Shown piece by piece: positions 12,661 to 24,713 of a stretch of 64,000 nucleotides of DNA. The DNA is from Owenia fusiformis (lineage: Eukaryota; Annelida; Polychaeta; Sabellida; Oweniidae): NCBI GenBank assembly GCA_903813345.2, contig CAIIXF020000012.1:26300684-26364683 (forward strand). The letters are read 5' to 3'. The stretch's first letter is position 1. The number at the start of each line of letters is the position of its first letter. The position numbers were made by a program, and so were the translations under genes. The notes beneath the pieces were generated by a model. That model did not search any database, was not told where the DNA came from, and saw only the letters and a list, made by a program, of their open reading frames with translations.

Positions 12661-14700
12661 AAAAGTGAACCCCCCCCCTAAAATTCTTCAAAAGGTGACC
12701 CCCGCATGGCAAACTCTGGCCTTTGGACCGGTTTATCATTGCTATGTCAAATTAAGACGGGACGAGTTCAACTCTTTACATTAACAAATTGTATTGCGAC
12801 GTATTAACGATGGATACGATGGGTTGACACGACTCTAATTTAAACCTATTGAATGCCCATAGTGAAGGATATATCAGTCATAGAATTTCCCTCTAAAATG
12901 GCTCTATAGGTTGTGTTTGATTTACACAAATTGTGTATTTAAATGTGTATCATCTATGGTATGGTCTATGTTAATTGATATCATCAAAATGAATTGTTTA
13001 ATTAAAAAAACTAGATATTTCAATTTGTGAAAATGGCAATAAGAAGTAAAAATGTAAATTGCCTTCGAGTTGGCATTCAGCATTGCATGAAGGCTTCATA
13101 TAAACCTTTCTGTACGATAAATCTGTGTTTTCTGAATTTGGAAATTATTTGAATTTTGGAAATTGTTTGATTATAGGAACTGAAGGAATTATTTATATTA
13201 TTTGTCTGTACTTCTTTACTTGGTCGAAATGGATATATGGTACATGTAATATTATCGTATTCATAACACACCGCTTTGAAGGCTAAATAAGATCTAGATT
13301 TTTCTCAGGTCTAATTAACAGTGATGACACTTGAAAGATGCTTAACTAAGCATGCCTAGAATCAATCGGCGACAAATCTCGTCAGTCACATTGAAAGTAC
13401 CTCGAAAAATTGATGGGGATTTTTGAGAATATGTTCTCCATGCCTCTAGCCCGAATGGAACTAGAAGGAAAGAGACGAGGATGTGACAATTGGTATTGAA
13501 ACAAATTATAACAATTTCGCAATACTTTTTTATCTCAGCAATCCATGAAATGCACATTTTCAATTTTTTGTTATGCCTATTTTTCACTTTTTGCCTGACT
13601 TTATTTGGACCATCGATCTCTTTCTCAGGTACAGTAGTTATGGAAAAGGGAACCGAAAAGATGAATACTTTTCTGGATCTTAAGTCGTCAACAAGACTAT
13701 TACAAAAAATATAACTATTTTGAAAATAAATGGGTAATGTCATTCAATATGTATCGGAACACAAAAAAGAGAAAAAACAATAGTTATACCAATTACCGTT
13801 AAGGGAGGTTGTTCATAATATTTTATAAAAGCATCGCTAAACCTTCCCTGGTCCTTTGGATTATATACTAAACAATAATTAAAACTTATAAATAAACGCT
13901 AGACTGACTAGACTGACTTGTACACGTTGTTTTCCATGTGTTGCTCAAAATATCATACATGTGACGTTTTGTTTACAATACACTGCACTGAAAACAGGGG
14001 ACTGCGGGGCATCAATTAATTAGAGTTCATACATTTCAACATTTTACCAAAACATATGAACAAAGTTGGCATAACAGGACATGCCCATCTCGTTTAGTAG
14101 CCCAAGATCCTACTAAAATGATCCATTCCCCGAAAATAAGAGCAATTTAGCGCAACAACTCTCAAAGGAACACTTATGAATTGATTAACTGTCAGTTAAA
14201 GCTAAATATGAATTATACCTTCGTCACATATAGAACAGTTGACGTAGATCAAATTATTAAATTAGTGCGATAATTGCAACTGGTCTGTGTTATGACATAT
14301 TTCTATTATTAATTGTTCATTGGGCTCAGGTAATGTCCATCCGGGAGTCTTCCAATAATCGTATTAGTGTATGTAATGTCTCTTTAGTCATATTTATAGT
14401 TAACGTAATTTGATTATTAACCCCTTCTTAGTTCGTTTTAATATAATTTGGGAGTATTTGTCACAGTGTATGACATTCTTAAGCTCTCGTTTCTATTGGT
14501 GTGTGCTAATTGCAAACCAACTCAATAAGGCCACTGTATGCAAGTCTTGCGTTTCATTTGCACCAATGTACACTTACTTCATTATTGCCACATATTGCTT
14601 GTATGGTATATAATTGAACTGCGTTCTCATTCTGGACGGATATTGTAGCCTCAGATCATTTAAGTATTTTCGCTGAAAACTATCAAATAACATTACAAAT
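12661..14700. other. unassigned intergenic DNA
   Basis: No gene is recognised. A 133-codon minus-strand frame at 13342-13743 is the longest here. It has no recognisable domain, it overlaps a frame on the other strand, and I find no convincing splice context, so I do not call it a gene. Confidence 0.35.
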
Positions 14701-14708
14701 AGCAATTG

Positions 14709-14880
14709 CCGGTGTTAAAGAAATTATGGTCCCCTGGGGATTATGGTCCCCTTTCTGAACGGCCCTTACTGGCCCTGATTGTGTATAAGATAATAAGGGA
14801 GAGAGTTGTATTTAGGTCACCATATAAATCAATGGAGAGTAGGACCATAATTTGATAGGACCTCCTACCCTTTTACACGG
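14709..14880. mobile_element. ~172-bp MITE, CCGGTG family, copy A
   Basis: Begins CCGGTGTTAAAG and ends with the inverted CTTTTACACGG. The middle contains GGCCCTTACTGGCCCTGAT and CAATGGAGAGTAGGACCATA. Two further copies occur at 29976-30145 and 34122-34294. There is no coding capacity; superfamily is undetermined because the target duplications are unclear. Confidence 0.75.
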
Positions 14881-15089
14881 AATAGAATATGGCCCACGTT
14901 TAACTTGGCCTAATTTATGCATGTCGTCACATATGGCTATATTCTGAAATGAGATTGTATTAGGCGACAAATACCAGGAAATTATCAGTGGGAGACTAAG
15001 TCAATATTTGCTCAAATATATAACATATATAAATATATCATAGCATTATATATATAAATAAATCATAGCAATTAAATTATCACATATAG

Positions 15090-15167
15090 CTGTAGAACGA
15101 CCCAGCGCACACCGAAACGTACTTGGAAAGCATTTTGGGTCAATAGTGGACGCTACTAAAGACGCAG
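15090..15167 (+). CDS. possible isolated coding exon
   Basis: A 78-nt segment lies between an acceptor (CACATATAG) and a strong donor (G|GTAAGT). It is open in one frame giving VERPSAHRNVLGKHFGSIV followed by DATKDA, and is less AT-rich than its surroundings. No partner exon was recognised and I cannot name a protein. It may also be a 5' UTR exon or chance. Confidence 0.2.
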
Positions 15168-15169
15168 GT

Positions 15170-16100
15170 AAGTTTCTTGGATCAAATTGTATAATATTGC
15201 AAATATATAATTCTGTTAGAATTCAATCATATTGACAACTTGGCAATTGCTTTAAGTATAATGTTAATTCTGTACGATTTGCTGTGAAATCATAACACGC
15301 TTTCTGCTTTGCTTATAATTTAGATTGTCCTTCAAAGTACAACATGAAAACATGGCCTATATCTATGGAGTGGTTTACTGGGTTTCTCATTACATACTCG
15401 TTTTGAAAAAAATACCAAGTGGAATCATATGTTTGTTCTATTACTCACTATCAACAATACACAAATTCAAATTTTCAAACATCATAAAGTATGCAAAAAA
15501 TAAATCTTCTGAAATGTCAAGCAAAGAAAGGTTTGAGTTATCAAATTCCTGTCGAGACTATATTTGATGATCTATATTAATTTTTTGAGAGCATATTGAA
15601 ATCGAGATCAAATCAATAGTAAATGTCAAAAACGTATTCAATATTAAACGCATAAGCAACGGTCTTCAGCATGTATGTACGTATAGTGTAAATTTAATTT
15701 TATAGGGACGTTTAGCTTGCATATAAAATCGAAACGAAAACCTGTATAAACGTATCGAGCGCTCATATAATTGCATATGGTTTAACCATTCAGCTTTGGT
15801 GTTACAGTATGCTTACACTACAAAGCAGGATGAAATATGCCATTGTAAGTTCAATAGCTGGTTTTCTGAAATTCTGATACATATTTTAAACAAGCTCGTT
15901 TGGTAAGGAATTTGAAGCTAAAACATATATGACATACATCGTCTTCTTAAGAAAGAATTCGAAATCAAAATTGCCAGCATAGTTTCTAATATATATGAGC
16001 ATAATGATTTTTATTGACACCAACGTGAAATTTCAAATTTCCCGTTCTAAGCAAGTTGAACGGGTACAAAGTAAGCTCGCCTCACACAACACATTTATAT
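15170..16100. other. unassigned intergenic DNA
   Basis: AT-rich sequence with no recognised gene. The 80-codon frame at 15325-15567 has no recognisable features. Confidence 0.4.
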
Positions 16101-16106
16101 ATCATG

Positions 16107-17652
16107 TACAGGGTGGGCCAATAAAAATTGGAACATTTTTCTATTCATTCAATTGTCTTTATTTTTGCAGTTTAATACACAAAATTCAGATAATGGTAAA
16201 ATGATTATTTGTGAAAATGTTAAAGATAAAAATTTCCAAATCTTCTCTGGTTGAAACATCACTGCTGAATGTACAGTATCTCATACCATACAATATATGC
16301 CCTTCAAATGGTCTCAACACAATTTCTATCAATTAAAACAAATGTAGTTATCTCTAGGAGAAGCTAGACATGTCTCCCTTGGACAACATAGCTTAATTGA
16401 CCTCAGTTTTTTCAAAACTGGCACAATATGTCTCAAAACCTGTATTTAAGCCTTGTATGACTGTCAAATACAGCTCAGACTGATTGTTCAGGTGGGCCGA
16501 GGTTCAGTAAACCCTTGCGCTAAGTAAAAAAGGAACATTTTTCCATCTATTGTAACATTTCTGTTAGTCATGTTTTATTTTCCAAACTTTAGGAAATTGA
16601 AAAACAATTCATTGTCAACAGCTTATGTAAATATGAATATACAAGCTCAACATTTAATTACTGAACATGTCCTCCACCCACCTGGACAATCAGTCTGAGG
16701 TGTATTTGACAGTCATGCTTGGCTTTGATGATAGGTTGGAGACATATTGTGCCAGCTTTCCAATATCGTTCTGTAGGCAAACCTGCACACATTTTCCAAA
16801 CCTGACAATGACATAACAGCATTCCTCAGCAAGTAAGGCCTGAATGACACATGAGATCTTTATTTTGAGGTCAAATGTCTTTCTGGTGTTATTACCCTAC
16901 ATTCTATCTTTGGGGTATCCCCACTGGTAAAGATTAAATGGGGCCAGATCTGGGCTATGGGGTGCCCATTCATTGTCTGTTGTATTATTGTGCATCATTG
17001 GGTGTATGGGGTATGGTTCTGTCTTGTTGGAACCACTGTTGCTGCCTTTCAACCCCCCTGGGTTCACCTAAAGTCCCCAAGAACTTCATGGGAATCACAA
17101 AATAGAGTTTAATCTTGACAGTTATTGCATATCTGTAAGCATCATCAAAGGTAAAGGAGAACTGAGAACACACTAAACTGTGCATCTGTCTGTGTGAAGG
17201 TGCCTTTCCACTACTTCATAAAGTGCTTGGCTCCCCAAGAATACATAATTGTTAGAGATTACCAGTGCATCAAGTTGGAAATGGAGTTCATTTGGATAAG
17301 AGACCAGCTCAGAGAGCCCGAAAGTGGCCATCTGGGGTATGTTGCTTAAAATGCAGTTATATTGTGACTATCAGTCCGATGGTCATGAAATATGGTAGGT
17401 TGGTAGGAAATTGAATGATGTACAAATGTGTAAAATATCAGGGAGTTATTCCTTAGAATGACAAAGATATTAGGAAAAACTAGGGTTGCCGTTTTTTTTG
17501 ACCACCCTGTACATACATATTTTCATCTTTAACATTTTCACAAATAATCATTTTACCATTATCTGATCATGAATTTTTGTTGACTGAACTGCAATAATAA
17601 AGAAAATTGACTAAAAAGACAAATGTTCAAATTTTTATTGGCCCACCCTGTA
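16107..17652. mobile_element. nested mariner-type elements (TACAGGGTGGGCC ends)
   Basis: Outer ends are TA-CAGGGTGGGCCAATAAAAA and its inverted copy ending GGCCCACCCTG-TA. Inverted arms are about 105 bp. Just inside the right arm, at about 17500-17513, a second and different end (GACCACCCTG-TA) marks another element inserted into the first; its left end is not found. The interior carries a decayed transposase on the minus strand. Confidence 0.8.
16670..17185 (-). pseudogene. decayed mariner/IS630-type transposase
   Basis: On the minus strand the stretch WFQQDRTIPHTPND matches the second catalytic Asp block (WFQQDGAxPHTA) of DDE transposases. About 15 codons further, in another frame, comes EWAPHSPDLAPFNLYQWGYP, matching the third block (WPPRSPDLxPxDFxLWG) with N in place of the final D. 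The two blocks are separated by a stop (TAA after NDAQ) and a frame shift, and a stop follows KDRM. This is a dead DNA-transposon gene of the IS630-Tc1-mariner group. Confidence 0.75.
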
Positions 17653-17654
17653 TA

Positions 17655-18280
17655 TTGATTCGTGTACTTTCCGAAGTTTACGTAGTGATAACAAAGCAGT
17701 GCAAGCTTAACCTCTCTATTTAAGTGAATATACGAGAAACATGTACTCGTGCATAGCAGTCATGTCGGCACGGTCTTTGAATGTTTTGGATCTACATGCA
17801 TGGCTAGGCCTTTCATTTTCTATTCACTGACAGATTGTTCTACATCAAATTAATTAATATTGCTTAGTATTTGCATAATACATAATATGACGGCAAAAGT
17901 CGCCGATTATGTTTATTTTGGGTTGTTCTTTTTCGCAAGAGAATACTACATTAGTTTTATCATTATTTCGAGTCACAAATAGTTGTCTACTTTTTATTTT
18001 AATGGATTGGAACTAAAGTACAAGTACTTTTGCCAAAAGGAGTGGTATAGATATGGTGAACTTTTTGAACACGCGTTTCTCTTAAACCAGTCATCAAAAC
18101 ATACTGAAAATTTTGCACATCGTGAATTTAATGGTCACCTTTCGGATGGTATCCTTATAATGTGAAATTCACTTCTTTTGTTCTTGTGTTTTTACAGAAT
18201 GTTTTCAATAATTGGTTTATGAGAAAAACTTTGTTGAATTCAGTTCACCATATCGATATCTATCCTTTACAACAAAAACA
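17655..18280. other. unassigned intergenic DNA
   Basis: AT-rich sequence with no recognised gene or repeat. Confidence 0.4.
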
Positions 18281-18290
18281 ACCAATAAAT

Positions 18291-18397
18291 TAGCCTTGCC
18301 CCAAGTCGGTATTTTTACTTATCTGATCTTGAATTATTACCGGTGGTCATAATAGAAATCAAGATAAGTGAAAGAGACCGACTTGGGGCAAGGCTAC
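18291..18397. mobile_element. ~107-bp hairpin MITE
   Basis: Ends TAGCCTTGCCCCAAGTCGGT and its perfect inverted copy, with a second inner pair CTTATCTGAT/ATCAAGATAAG. Flanks show a partial direct repeat (CCAATA), possibly a target duplication. Confidence 0.75.
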
Positions 18398-18811
18398 CAA
18401 TATACAGAAATCTAGAAAATCAAAGCAGAAGCTTATGCACTTATGAACTGAACTTATAAATTTTCAAAGAAAGCAGGTATCGCGGAAATGAACGGAGAAT
18501 GCGTAATTGAATCATCAACAATTTCAAGTTCAACTTGCTTTTGTCTTTAACGTCCATATTTTAAGCAGAACTCTGAAATCAGTGATTGAGGAAGAAAATA
18601 TATAAATGCTTGACTTGGTATTATTCCCATACAATTTCAGTTCGTGATTTTGTTTCGTAACTGCATAGCAACGGAATATAAATCGAATTAGTGAAATTTT
18701 ATCTAACATTCTTGCGCAGCTCTACAGAGTGGGCCATAAACATCCACACTTTTATTTTTGTAATATCTTTGCTGATATGTTAGAACTAGAAATATCCATA
18801 AATATATGGAA

Positions 18812-19047
18812 TTGAGCCTGGCCATAGGAAAACCGGTCTTATCACAAAAATTAAAATTAGTGCTACAGAGGCAAAAGTGTGCCCAAGATTAAGAGGAAAA
18901 TGTGCTAAATTCAAATCCGAAGGAAAAAATGTTAAGACACAAGCCATGGCTTTTGAAAGGTCTCTTTTTGCTTTTTAAGATAAACAAAAAATCGGAATAT
19001 TGAAAAAATCTGTGATAAGACCCCTTTTCCTGTGGCCTGGCCCAATT
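18812..19047. mobile_element. ~235-bp inverted-repeat MITE
   Basis: Left arm CCTGGCCATAGGAAAACCGG then TCTTATCACA. Right arm TGTGATAAGACCCCTTTTCC then TGTGGCCTGGCC. The interior is non-coding. A nearby TACAGAGTGGGCCATAAAC at 18723 looks like a lone mariner-type end. Confidence 0.65.
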
Positions 19048-19657
19048 ATCGTATCATGAGGTGGTAACAGACGAAAACAAGATTTTGCTATATGTTTTGA
19101 GCTTTCATGATAATTTTCCAAAATGTTTTGAAAATGAGTAGATATTCAACTATAGGCTATATTAACAATTTTGACCTTCTCTTATTAGAATTATATCCCT
19201 AAATCCGACGTATAGAGGTCATATCTTATAGTCAGTTCTTAGCATTCTATATTCAGCGATTTGCAAATCATGATTTTGACCCCTTTGGTAATAGAAATGT
19301 TATTTTAATGTTATTTTAATACATATTACACTCATTAATGTAAAATGAATGATGTATCATTTTTGGAAATTGAATTGTCTTTTGACTGTCTGTAATAAGC
19401 TATACGTTATACGGGAAAAATAAACATGCTATACGTGAGTTGCAAAAACTCCCTAATAACTCACTTCTTATTTTCAGCGAGTCAAAACCCATCAAGACTT
19501 TTTAAAAAGACATCAACTTACAAACTACTTCTCAGTCCCAGCCTTAGAACTTTAAATACATTAAATAAACACTATAGTTCATCATTTTCAGTCCCAACAG
19601 ATGAGAACTTAACGACATTAACTAACTTACGATTTTACTATTTTCAGTGCTAACAAA

Positions 19658-19909
19658 ATGTTCAAATACGTCGGGTCGTTGAAGCTTACTCTACCACTTC
19701 TGATTGTGTTGACAATATGTTTAAGACACGGTCATGCGAAGAACACAATCCCATGTAAGCCTTGCCACACCATGCTAGACGTCGATACTATCATGGAGAA
19801 AACACCCGTGTGTTCACCCTGTGGGGAAATGTATGGAGTGGGCTACGAACATTGTTGTTACTGCCACTGGAACATTTACAATAAATGCATGGAAGCCATC
19901 AATGGGTAG
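19658..19909 (+). CDS. small secreted cysteine-rich peptide precursor
   Basis: 83 codons. Residues 1-27 form a clear signal peptide: basic start, hydrophobic core LTLPLLIVLTICL, likely cleavage after GHA. The mature ~56 residues hold eight cysteines at 33, 36, 52, 55, 66, 67, 69 and 77, in the order C-x2-C...C-x2-C...CC-x-C-x7-C, with YGVGY before the CC. Eight cysteines suggest four disulphides, as in small extracellular signalling, defence or toxin-like peptides; no specific family is recognised. A good acceptor (TTTTACTATTTTCAG at about 19648) lies 10 nt before the start codon, so the 5' UTR is probably spliced and the coding sequence lies in one exon. Two more TTTTCAG sites lie upstream. 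AATAAA follows at 20474. The stop codon lies inside the first unit of a tandem repeat. Confidence 0.7.
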   Translation: MFKYVGSLKLTLPLLIVLTICLRHGHAKNTIPCKPCHTMLDVDTIMEKTPVCSPCGEMYGVGYEHCCYCHWNIYNKCMEAING

Positions 19910-20405
19910 GGGCTACGACAGTTTCACCTGTCCCGCTTAACCGTCTGGGTTAGAGGGAATTAAGGAAAATATGGACTGAGATAATAAGTTCGTCACAAAC
20001 AGGGACAGTAAATAGAATTCACTTTATTCACAAAATCAATGACTCAATTTTGACAAATTTACTCCTCATTACATTGGGTAGGGGCTACGATAGTCTCATC
20101 TGATCCGTCAAATCGTTTGGATAGAGAGAATTAAGGGATGGACTGAGCTGATAAGGCTTTTCGTCGGCAGGGACAGTAAATAGAATTTCCATGACATGAA
20201 TCAATTGAAAATGACTAAATTTTGAAAAATCGTCTCCTCATTGGGTAGGAGCTACGACTGTCTCAACTGTCCCGTCAAACCGTTTGGGTTAGAGAGAATT
20301 AAGGGAAAATATGGACAGAGCTTATGAGTTCTGACAGTTACTAAATACATGAAATACGTATCAATTAAAATAACTGAATATTGACAAATCGACTTATCAT
20401 TACGA
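19903..20405 (+). repeat. three tandem ~170-bp units forming most of the 3' UTR
   Basis: Units start at 19903, 20075 and 20242, each with TGGGTAGGRGCTACGA. Each contains an AGAGRGAATTAAGG segment and ends near a CTCAT or ATCATTA. The first unit starts in the penultimate codons of the secreted-peptide gene and includes its stop. The array ends about 70 nt before the poly(A) signal, so it would make up nearly all of the 3' UTR. Confidence 0.85.
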
Positions 20406-20473
20406 GATTTTTCTTCAAGCAATACAACCAATGAAAACGCAAGTAACACTTTATACTATTGTTTATGAAAATG

Positions 20474-20479
20474 AATAAA
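20474..20479 (+). promoter_or_regulatory. poly(A) signal AATAAA for the secreted-peptide gene
   Basis: AATAAA on the plus strand, 565 nt after the stop codon and just beyond the tandem-repeat 3' UTR. It is the best candidate end signal for that transcript. Confidence 0.5.
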
Positions 20480-20563
20480 ACTCATTGAACGATGCTCAAG
20501 AGATGCAAGACACAAATGTTTTTCTTCTGTCAATCTATCATAAAGGTGATGAATTGTATCAAA

Positions 20564-20930
20564 TACAGGGTGGTCCAAAAAATGGGACACTCGTATTTTA
20601 AAAATAAATATTGTATATACCAGTAGATAGGGAATTTACTTATCTTTAATTTGGTCTATCATAAGTTCAAAATAATTATAATGTCTATCAACCAGCGTCC
20701 ATAATATAAATGATGTCATTTCCATTTCAAAACGGGTTCTCCAAAACTTGCAAAAAACAAATTTTTTGTCAACTTTATTTACATAAACAGATATTAAATA
20801 TGCCCACCATTTTGATCAAATGTAGCCCTCAATTTTGGCCTAAACTGGTCAATAGCATCATTGATATGCTGTTGAGACAATGAATTTCACTTCTCAACCA
20901 TTCTATCCTTAATAAGGGACTGACGTTCAT
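20564..20930. mobile_element. left part of a mariner-type element (TACAGGGTGGTCC)
   Basis: Starts TA-CAGGGTGGTCCAAAAAATG. It is collinear with the element at 49213-50440, sharing GGGACACTCGTATTT-like ends, the CAACCAGCGTCCATAATATA stretch and CCTCAATTTTGGCCTAAACT. No right end is present. Homology stops where the 103-bp satellite begins. Confidence 0.75.
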
Positions 20931-21207
20931 ATAATTTTAGTCTTGAGAGATATAGCTAAATTATCTACAACTAGCTTTGTTACCTAAACATAACATTTTA
21001 CATAAACAGATATTAAATATGCCCACCATTTTGATCAAATGTAGCCCTCAATTTTGGCCTAAACTGGTCAATAGCATCATTGATATGCTGTTGAGACAAT
21101 GAATTTCACTTCTCAACCATTCTATCCTTAATAAGGGACTGACGTTCATATAATTTTAGTCTTGAGAGATATAGCTAAATTATCTACAACTAGCTTTGTT
21201 ACCTTTA
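20779..21207. repeat. ~219-bp tandem duplication at the satellite edge
   Basis: The block starting TACATAAACAGATATTAAAT at about 20779 is repeated almost exactly from about 20999. It contains both the inner part of the mariner-like element and the first satellite sequence, so the element/satellite junction itself was duplicated. Confidence 0.85.
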
Positions 21208-23120
21208 ATTGACATCTAGAATAATATCGCACATACCCTCGTCATCGTTCATATAATTTTAGTCTTCAGAGATAGAGCTAAGGTATCTACAACTAGCTTT
21301 GCTATCTTTAATTGACATCTAGAATAATATCGCACATACCCTCGTCATCGTTCATATGATTTTAGTCTTGACAGATAGAGCTAAAGTATCTACAACTAGC
21401 TTTGCTATCTTTAATTGACATCTAGAATAATATCGCACACACCCTCCTTGTCATCGTTCATATAATTTTAGTCTTGAGAGATAGAGCTACAGTATCTACA
21501 AGTACCATTGTTACCTTTAATTGACATCTAAAATAATATCACACATACCCTCGTCATCGTTCATATAATTTTAGTCTTGGGAGATAGGGCTATTGTTTCT
21601 ACAACTAGCTTTGTTATCTTTAATTGACATCTAGAATAATATCACAAATACCCTCGTCATCGTTCATATAATTTTAGTCTTGGGAGATAGACCTACTGTA
21701 TCTACAACTACCATTGTTACCTTTAATTGACATCTAGAATGATATCACAAATGCCCTCGTCATCGTTCATATAAATTTAGTCTTGAGAGATGGAGCTACA
21801 GTATCGACAACTATCATTGTTACCTTTAATTGACATCTAGAATAATATCGCACATACCCTCCCTGTCATCGTTCATGAACGATATGAGAGATGGTATAAT
21901 TTTAGTCTTGAGAGATAGAGCTACAACTAGCTTTGTTATCTTTAATTGACATCTAGAATAATATCGCACATACCCTCGTCATCGTTCATATGATTTTAGT
22001 CTTGACTGATAGAGCTACAGTGTCTACAACTAGCTTTGCTATCTTTAATTGACATCTAGAATAATATCGCACATACCCTCGTCATCGTTCATATGATTTT
22101 AGTCTTGACAGATAGAGCTAAAGTATCTACAACTAGCTTTGCTATCTTTAATTGACATCTAGAATAATATCGCACATACCCTCGTCATCGTTCATATGAT
22201 TTTAGTCTTGACAGATAGAGCTAAAGTATCTACAACAAGCTTTGCTATCTTTATCGTGTCTTCAACTATCATTGTTACCTTTAATTGACATCTAGAATAA
22301 TATCGCACATACCCTCGTCATCGTTCATATGATTTTAGTCTTGACAGATAGAGCTAAAGTATCTACAACTAGCTTTGCTATCTTTACCGTGTCTACAACT
22401 ATCATTGTTACCTTTAATTGACATCTAGAATAATATCGCACATACCCTCGTCATCGTTAATATAATTTTAGTCTTGAGAGATAGAGCTACAGTATCTACA
22501 TCTACCATTGTTACCTTTGATTTACATCTAGAATAATATCACACATGCCCTGGTCATCGTTCATATAATTTAAGTCTTGAGAGATGGAGCTACAGTATCT
22601 ACATCTACCATTGTTACCTTTGATTTACATCTAGAATAATATCACACATACCCTCGTCATCGTTCGTATAATTTTAGTCTTGAGAGATAGAGCTACAGTA
22701 TCTACAACTACCATTGTTACCTTTAATTAACATCTAGAATATTATCGCACATACCCTCGTCATCGTTTGTATAATTTTATTCTACAGCATCTAACTATAA
22801 TTGTTACCTTTAATTGACATCTCGAATAATATCACACATACCCTCGTCATCGTTCGTATAATTTTAGTCTTGAGAGATAGAGCTACAGTATCTACAACTA
22901 CCATTGTTACCTTTAATTAACATATAGAATAATATCGAACATACCCTCGTCGTCGTTCGTATAATTTTAGTCTTGACAGACAGGGGTACAGTATCTACAA
23001 CTATCATTGTTATCTTTAATTGACATCTAGAATAATATCAAACATACCGTCCTTATCGTTCATATAATATTTTAGTCTACAGTATCTACAACTACCATTG
23101 TTACCAATTAATTGGCATCT
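20928..23120. repeat. 103-bp satellite array, about 20 units
   Basis: The unit reads CGTTCATATAATTTTAGTCT, then GAGAGATAGAGCTA, TATCTACAACTA, TTTAATTGACATCTAGAATA and CGCACATACCCTCGTCAT. The most regular stretch (about 22086-22440) has exact 103-bp spacing. Some units are shortened or carry small insertions (about 21880, 22250, 22780, 23060). No coding frame runs through it. Confidence 0.9.
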
Positions 23121-23124
23121 ATCA

Positions 23125-24255
23125 TGGTAATCCAGAAAAGTTAGCTAAAATAATCATTATATTCCAATACCGACAATAAGACCTCGACATTTTCATGTAG
23201 ATACCATTTCAGGCCCGTAGCCAGGATTTGCCAAGGATTTTCCACCTGGCTACGGGTCTGCATTTTGAAAACATATGAGAAGTTCTCACTTAGGTCATCG
23301 TCTAGTCTAAATATGAGCCATATATGGATCAACTCAGCTTGATAAAAGCTTCATTTCCATATTGAAAATAACACAATTCTTTAATGGATGTGTATCATTA
23401 GCTTCATTTCCGAGATATATGAGAAAGCTAAAAAGACACGTTTTACAAATGTATTGATTACTAAGATATTAAAGGCAGAATCTGATCTATAGGTGGTTAC
23501 AAAATTGCAACCAACATGTATAATTGACCTGCCAACCTATTCCTTACAATATCAAATACAATATCTCCCAAAAGATTCACAATATGTTATAAATTGGTGA
23601 AGTTATTAATGATTTAAAGTGCAAAAATGAGTGAACAATGTTTAAATTCTCCCAAATAATAAGAATGGTAACCATCACATTATTGTAAAAATCGTTAGTT
23701 TTCCTGGAATAAAGTATGCACTGTTGTGATTTTTAGAAAAAAAACATGACAAGGAATGACACGAGACAAAAATATTCTAAAATTGAATCAATTTTTTGTT
23801 TAGCCTGCTCGCTATACCTGATTCTCTCTTTAAGTATTAGACGAAAGATGTCATCGAACCTTTGATCATGATTCGCTCGGTGGAACTGGAAACCTAGCAG
23901 AAAACAAGAACGTTCCCTACCATTGGATCCCATGTTTAATTGAAAAAAATATTATGAAATTGCCAGCACATCGACTCCACTTCTACTTTGTAACATCCTA
24001 GCTTTCTACCGAAAAGTGTGGAAAAAGTCACAATGTAACAAATGTTGGAATGTTTAACTGCGCAGTGATTAAATAGGAAATTAACATGACAAATCTAACA
24101 CACACATACAATACCTCATTTATATCCATAAAAATTATTAAAAGTTCTCAACATTGCTGCGCAGTCATGCAAATATTTGAAAACAACGCCTTCAAGAGGC
24201 ATTATTCAGTACACATTGCATTGGGTATCTTAAACCATATTAACCCTTGAACTAA
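23125..24255. other. unassigned intergenic DNA with a small hairpin
   Basis: At about 23210-23262 the phrase GGCCCGTAGCCAGGATTTG meets its inverted form CACCTGGCTACGGG, a short hairpin of a type common in animal repeats. Otherwise no gene or repeat is recognised. Confidence 0.45.
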
Positions 24256-24260
24256 TAAAC

Positions 24261-24713
24261 TACAGGGTGACCGAAAAAGAGACCGAAAAGATTTTGAATA
24301 ACTTCTTTAAAAATGTTTATTTTGTTTTCAATTTTCTGGTGTATATAGCTGATTCAATTGAAAAATGTTTGAAACAATGTATAAACTATATCGTACCTAA
24401 AACACAGGAGTGTGGATTTGATGAAAGCCATCTCCCAGAAAGCAAGATGGCCGCAAGAATGCCAGATGGCCACCGAAAAGTTAATCAGCTCTAGAACTTC
24501 TTACAATGTAACATGTGTGAAAATTTGAAGTAAATCCGACAAGTGGTTTTACTGAAATCGCGATGACAAGATTTATCTAAAAACTTCCAAGATGGCCGCC
24601 ACAATGCAAGGTGGCCGCCGAAAAGTTAATCAGTTCTAGAACTTCTTTCAATGGTACCTGTTACACTGCTGGGTTGAGTCTAACGAAGCTTTTTTGTAAC
24701 GAAGGAGTTATTT
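24261..24713. mobile_element. mariner-type end plus AAGATGGCCGC repeat segment
   Basis: Begins TA-CAGGGTGACCGAAAAAGA, a typical mariner-type end. It then carries two diverged copies of a ~190-bp module containing AAGATGGCCGC, GTTAATCAG, CTAGAACTTCTT and TGACAAGATTTATCTAAAA. The same module occurs at about 28600-28790. No right terminus was identified; the tail (CCTGTTACACTG) is interrupted by the foldback element at 24714. Confidence 0.6.

Noticed and set aside
13342-13743. 133-codon minus-strand frame as a gene
   Set aside because: No recognised motif, overlaps an open frame on the other strand, and sits in featureless AT-rich DNA.
20928-23120. CRISPR array
   Set aside because: Units are contiguous and alike along their whole 103 bp, without unique spacers, so it is a satellite.
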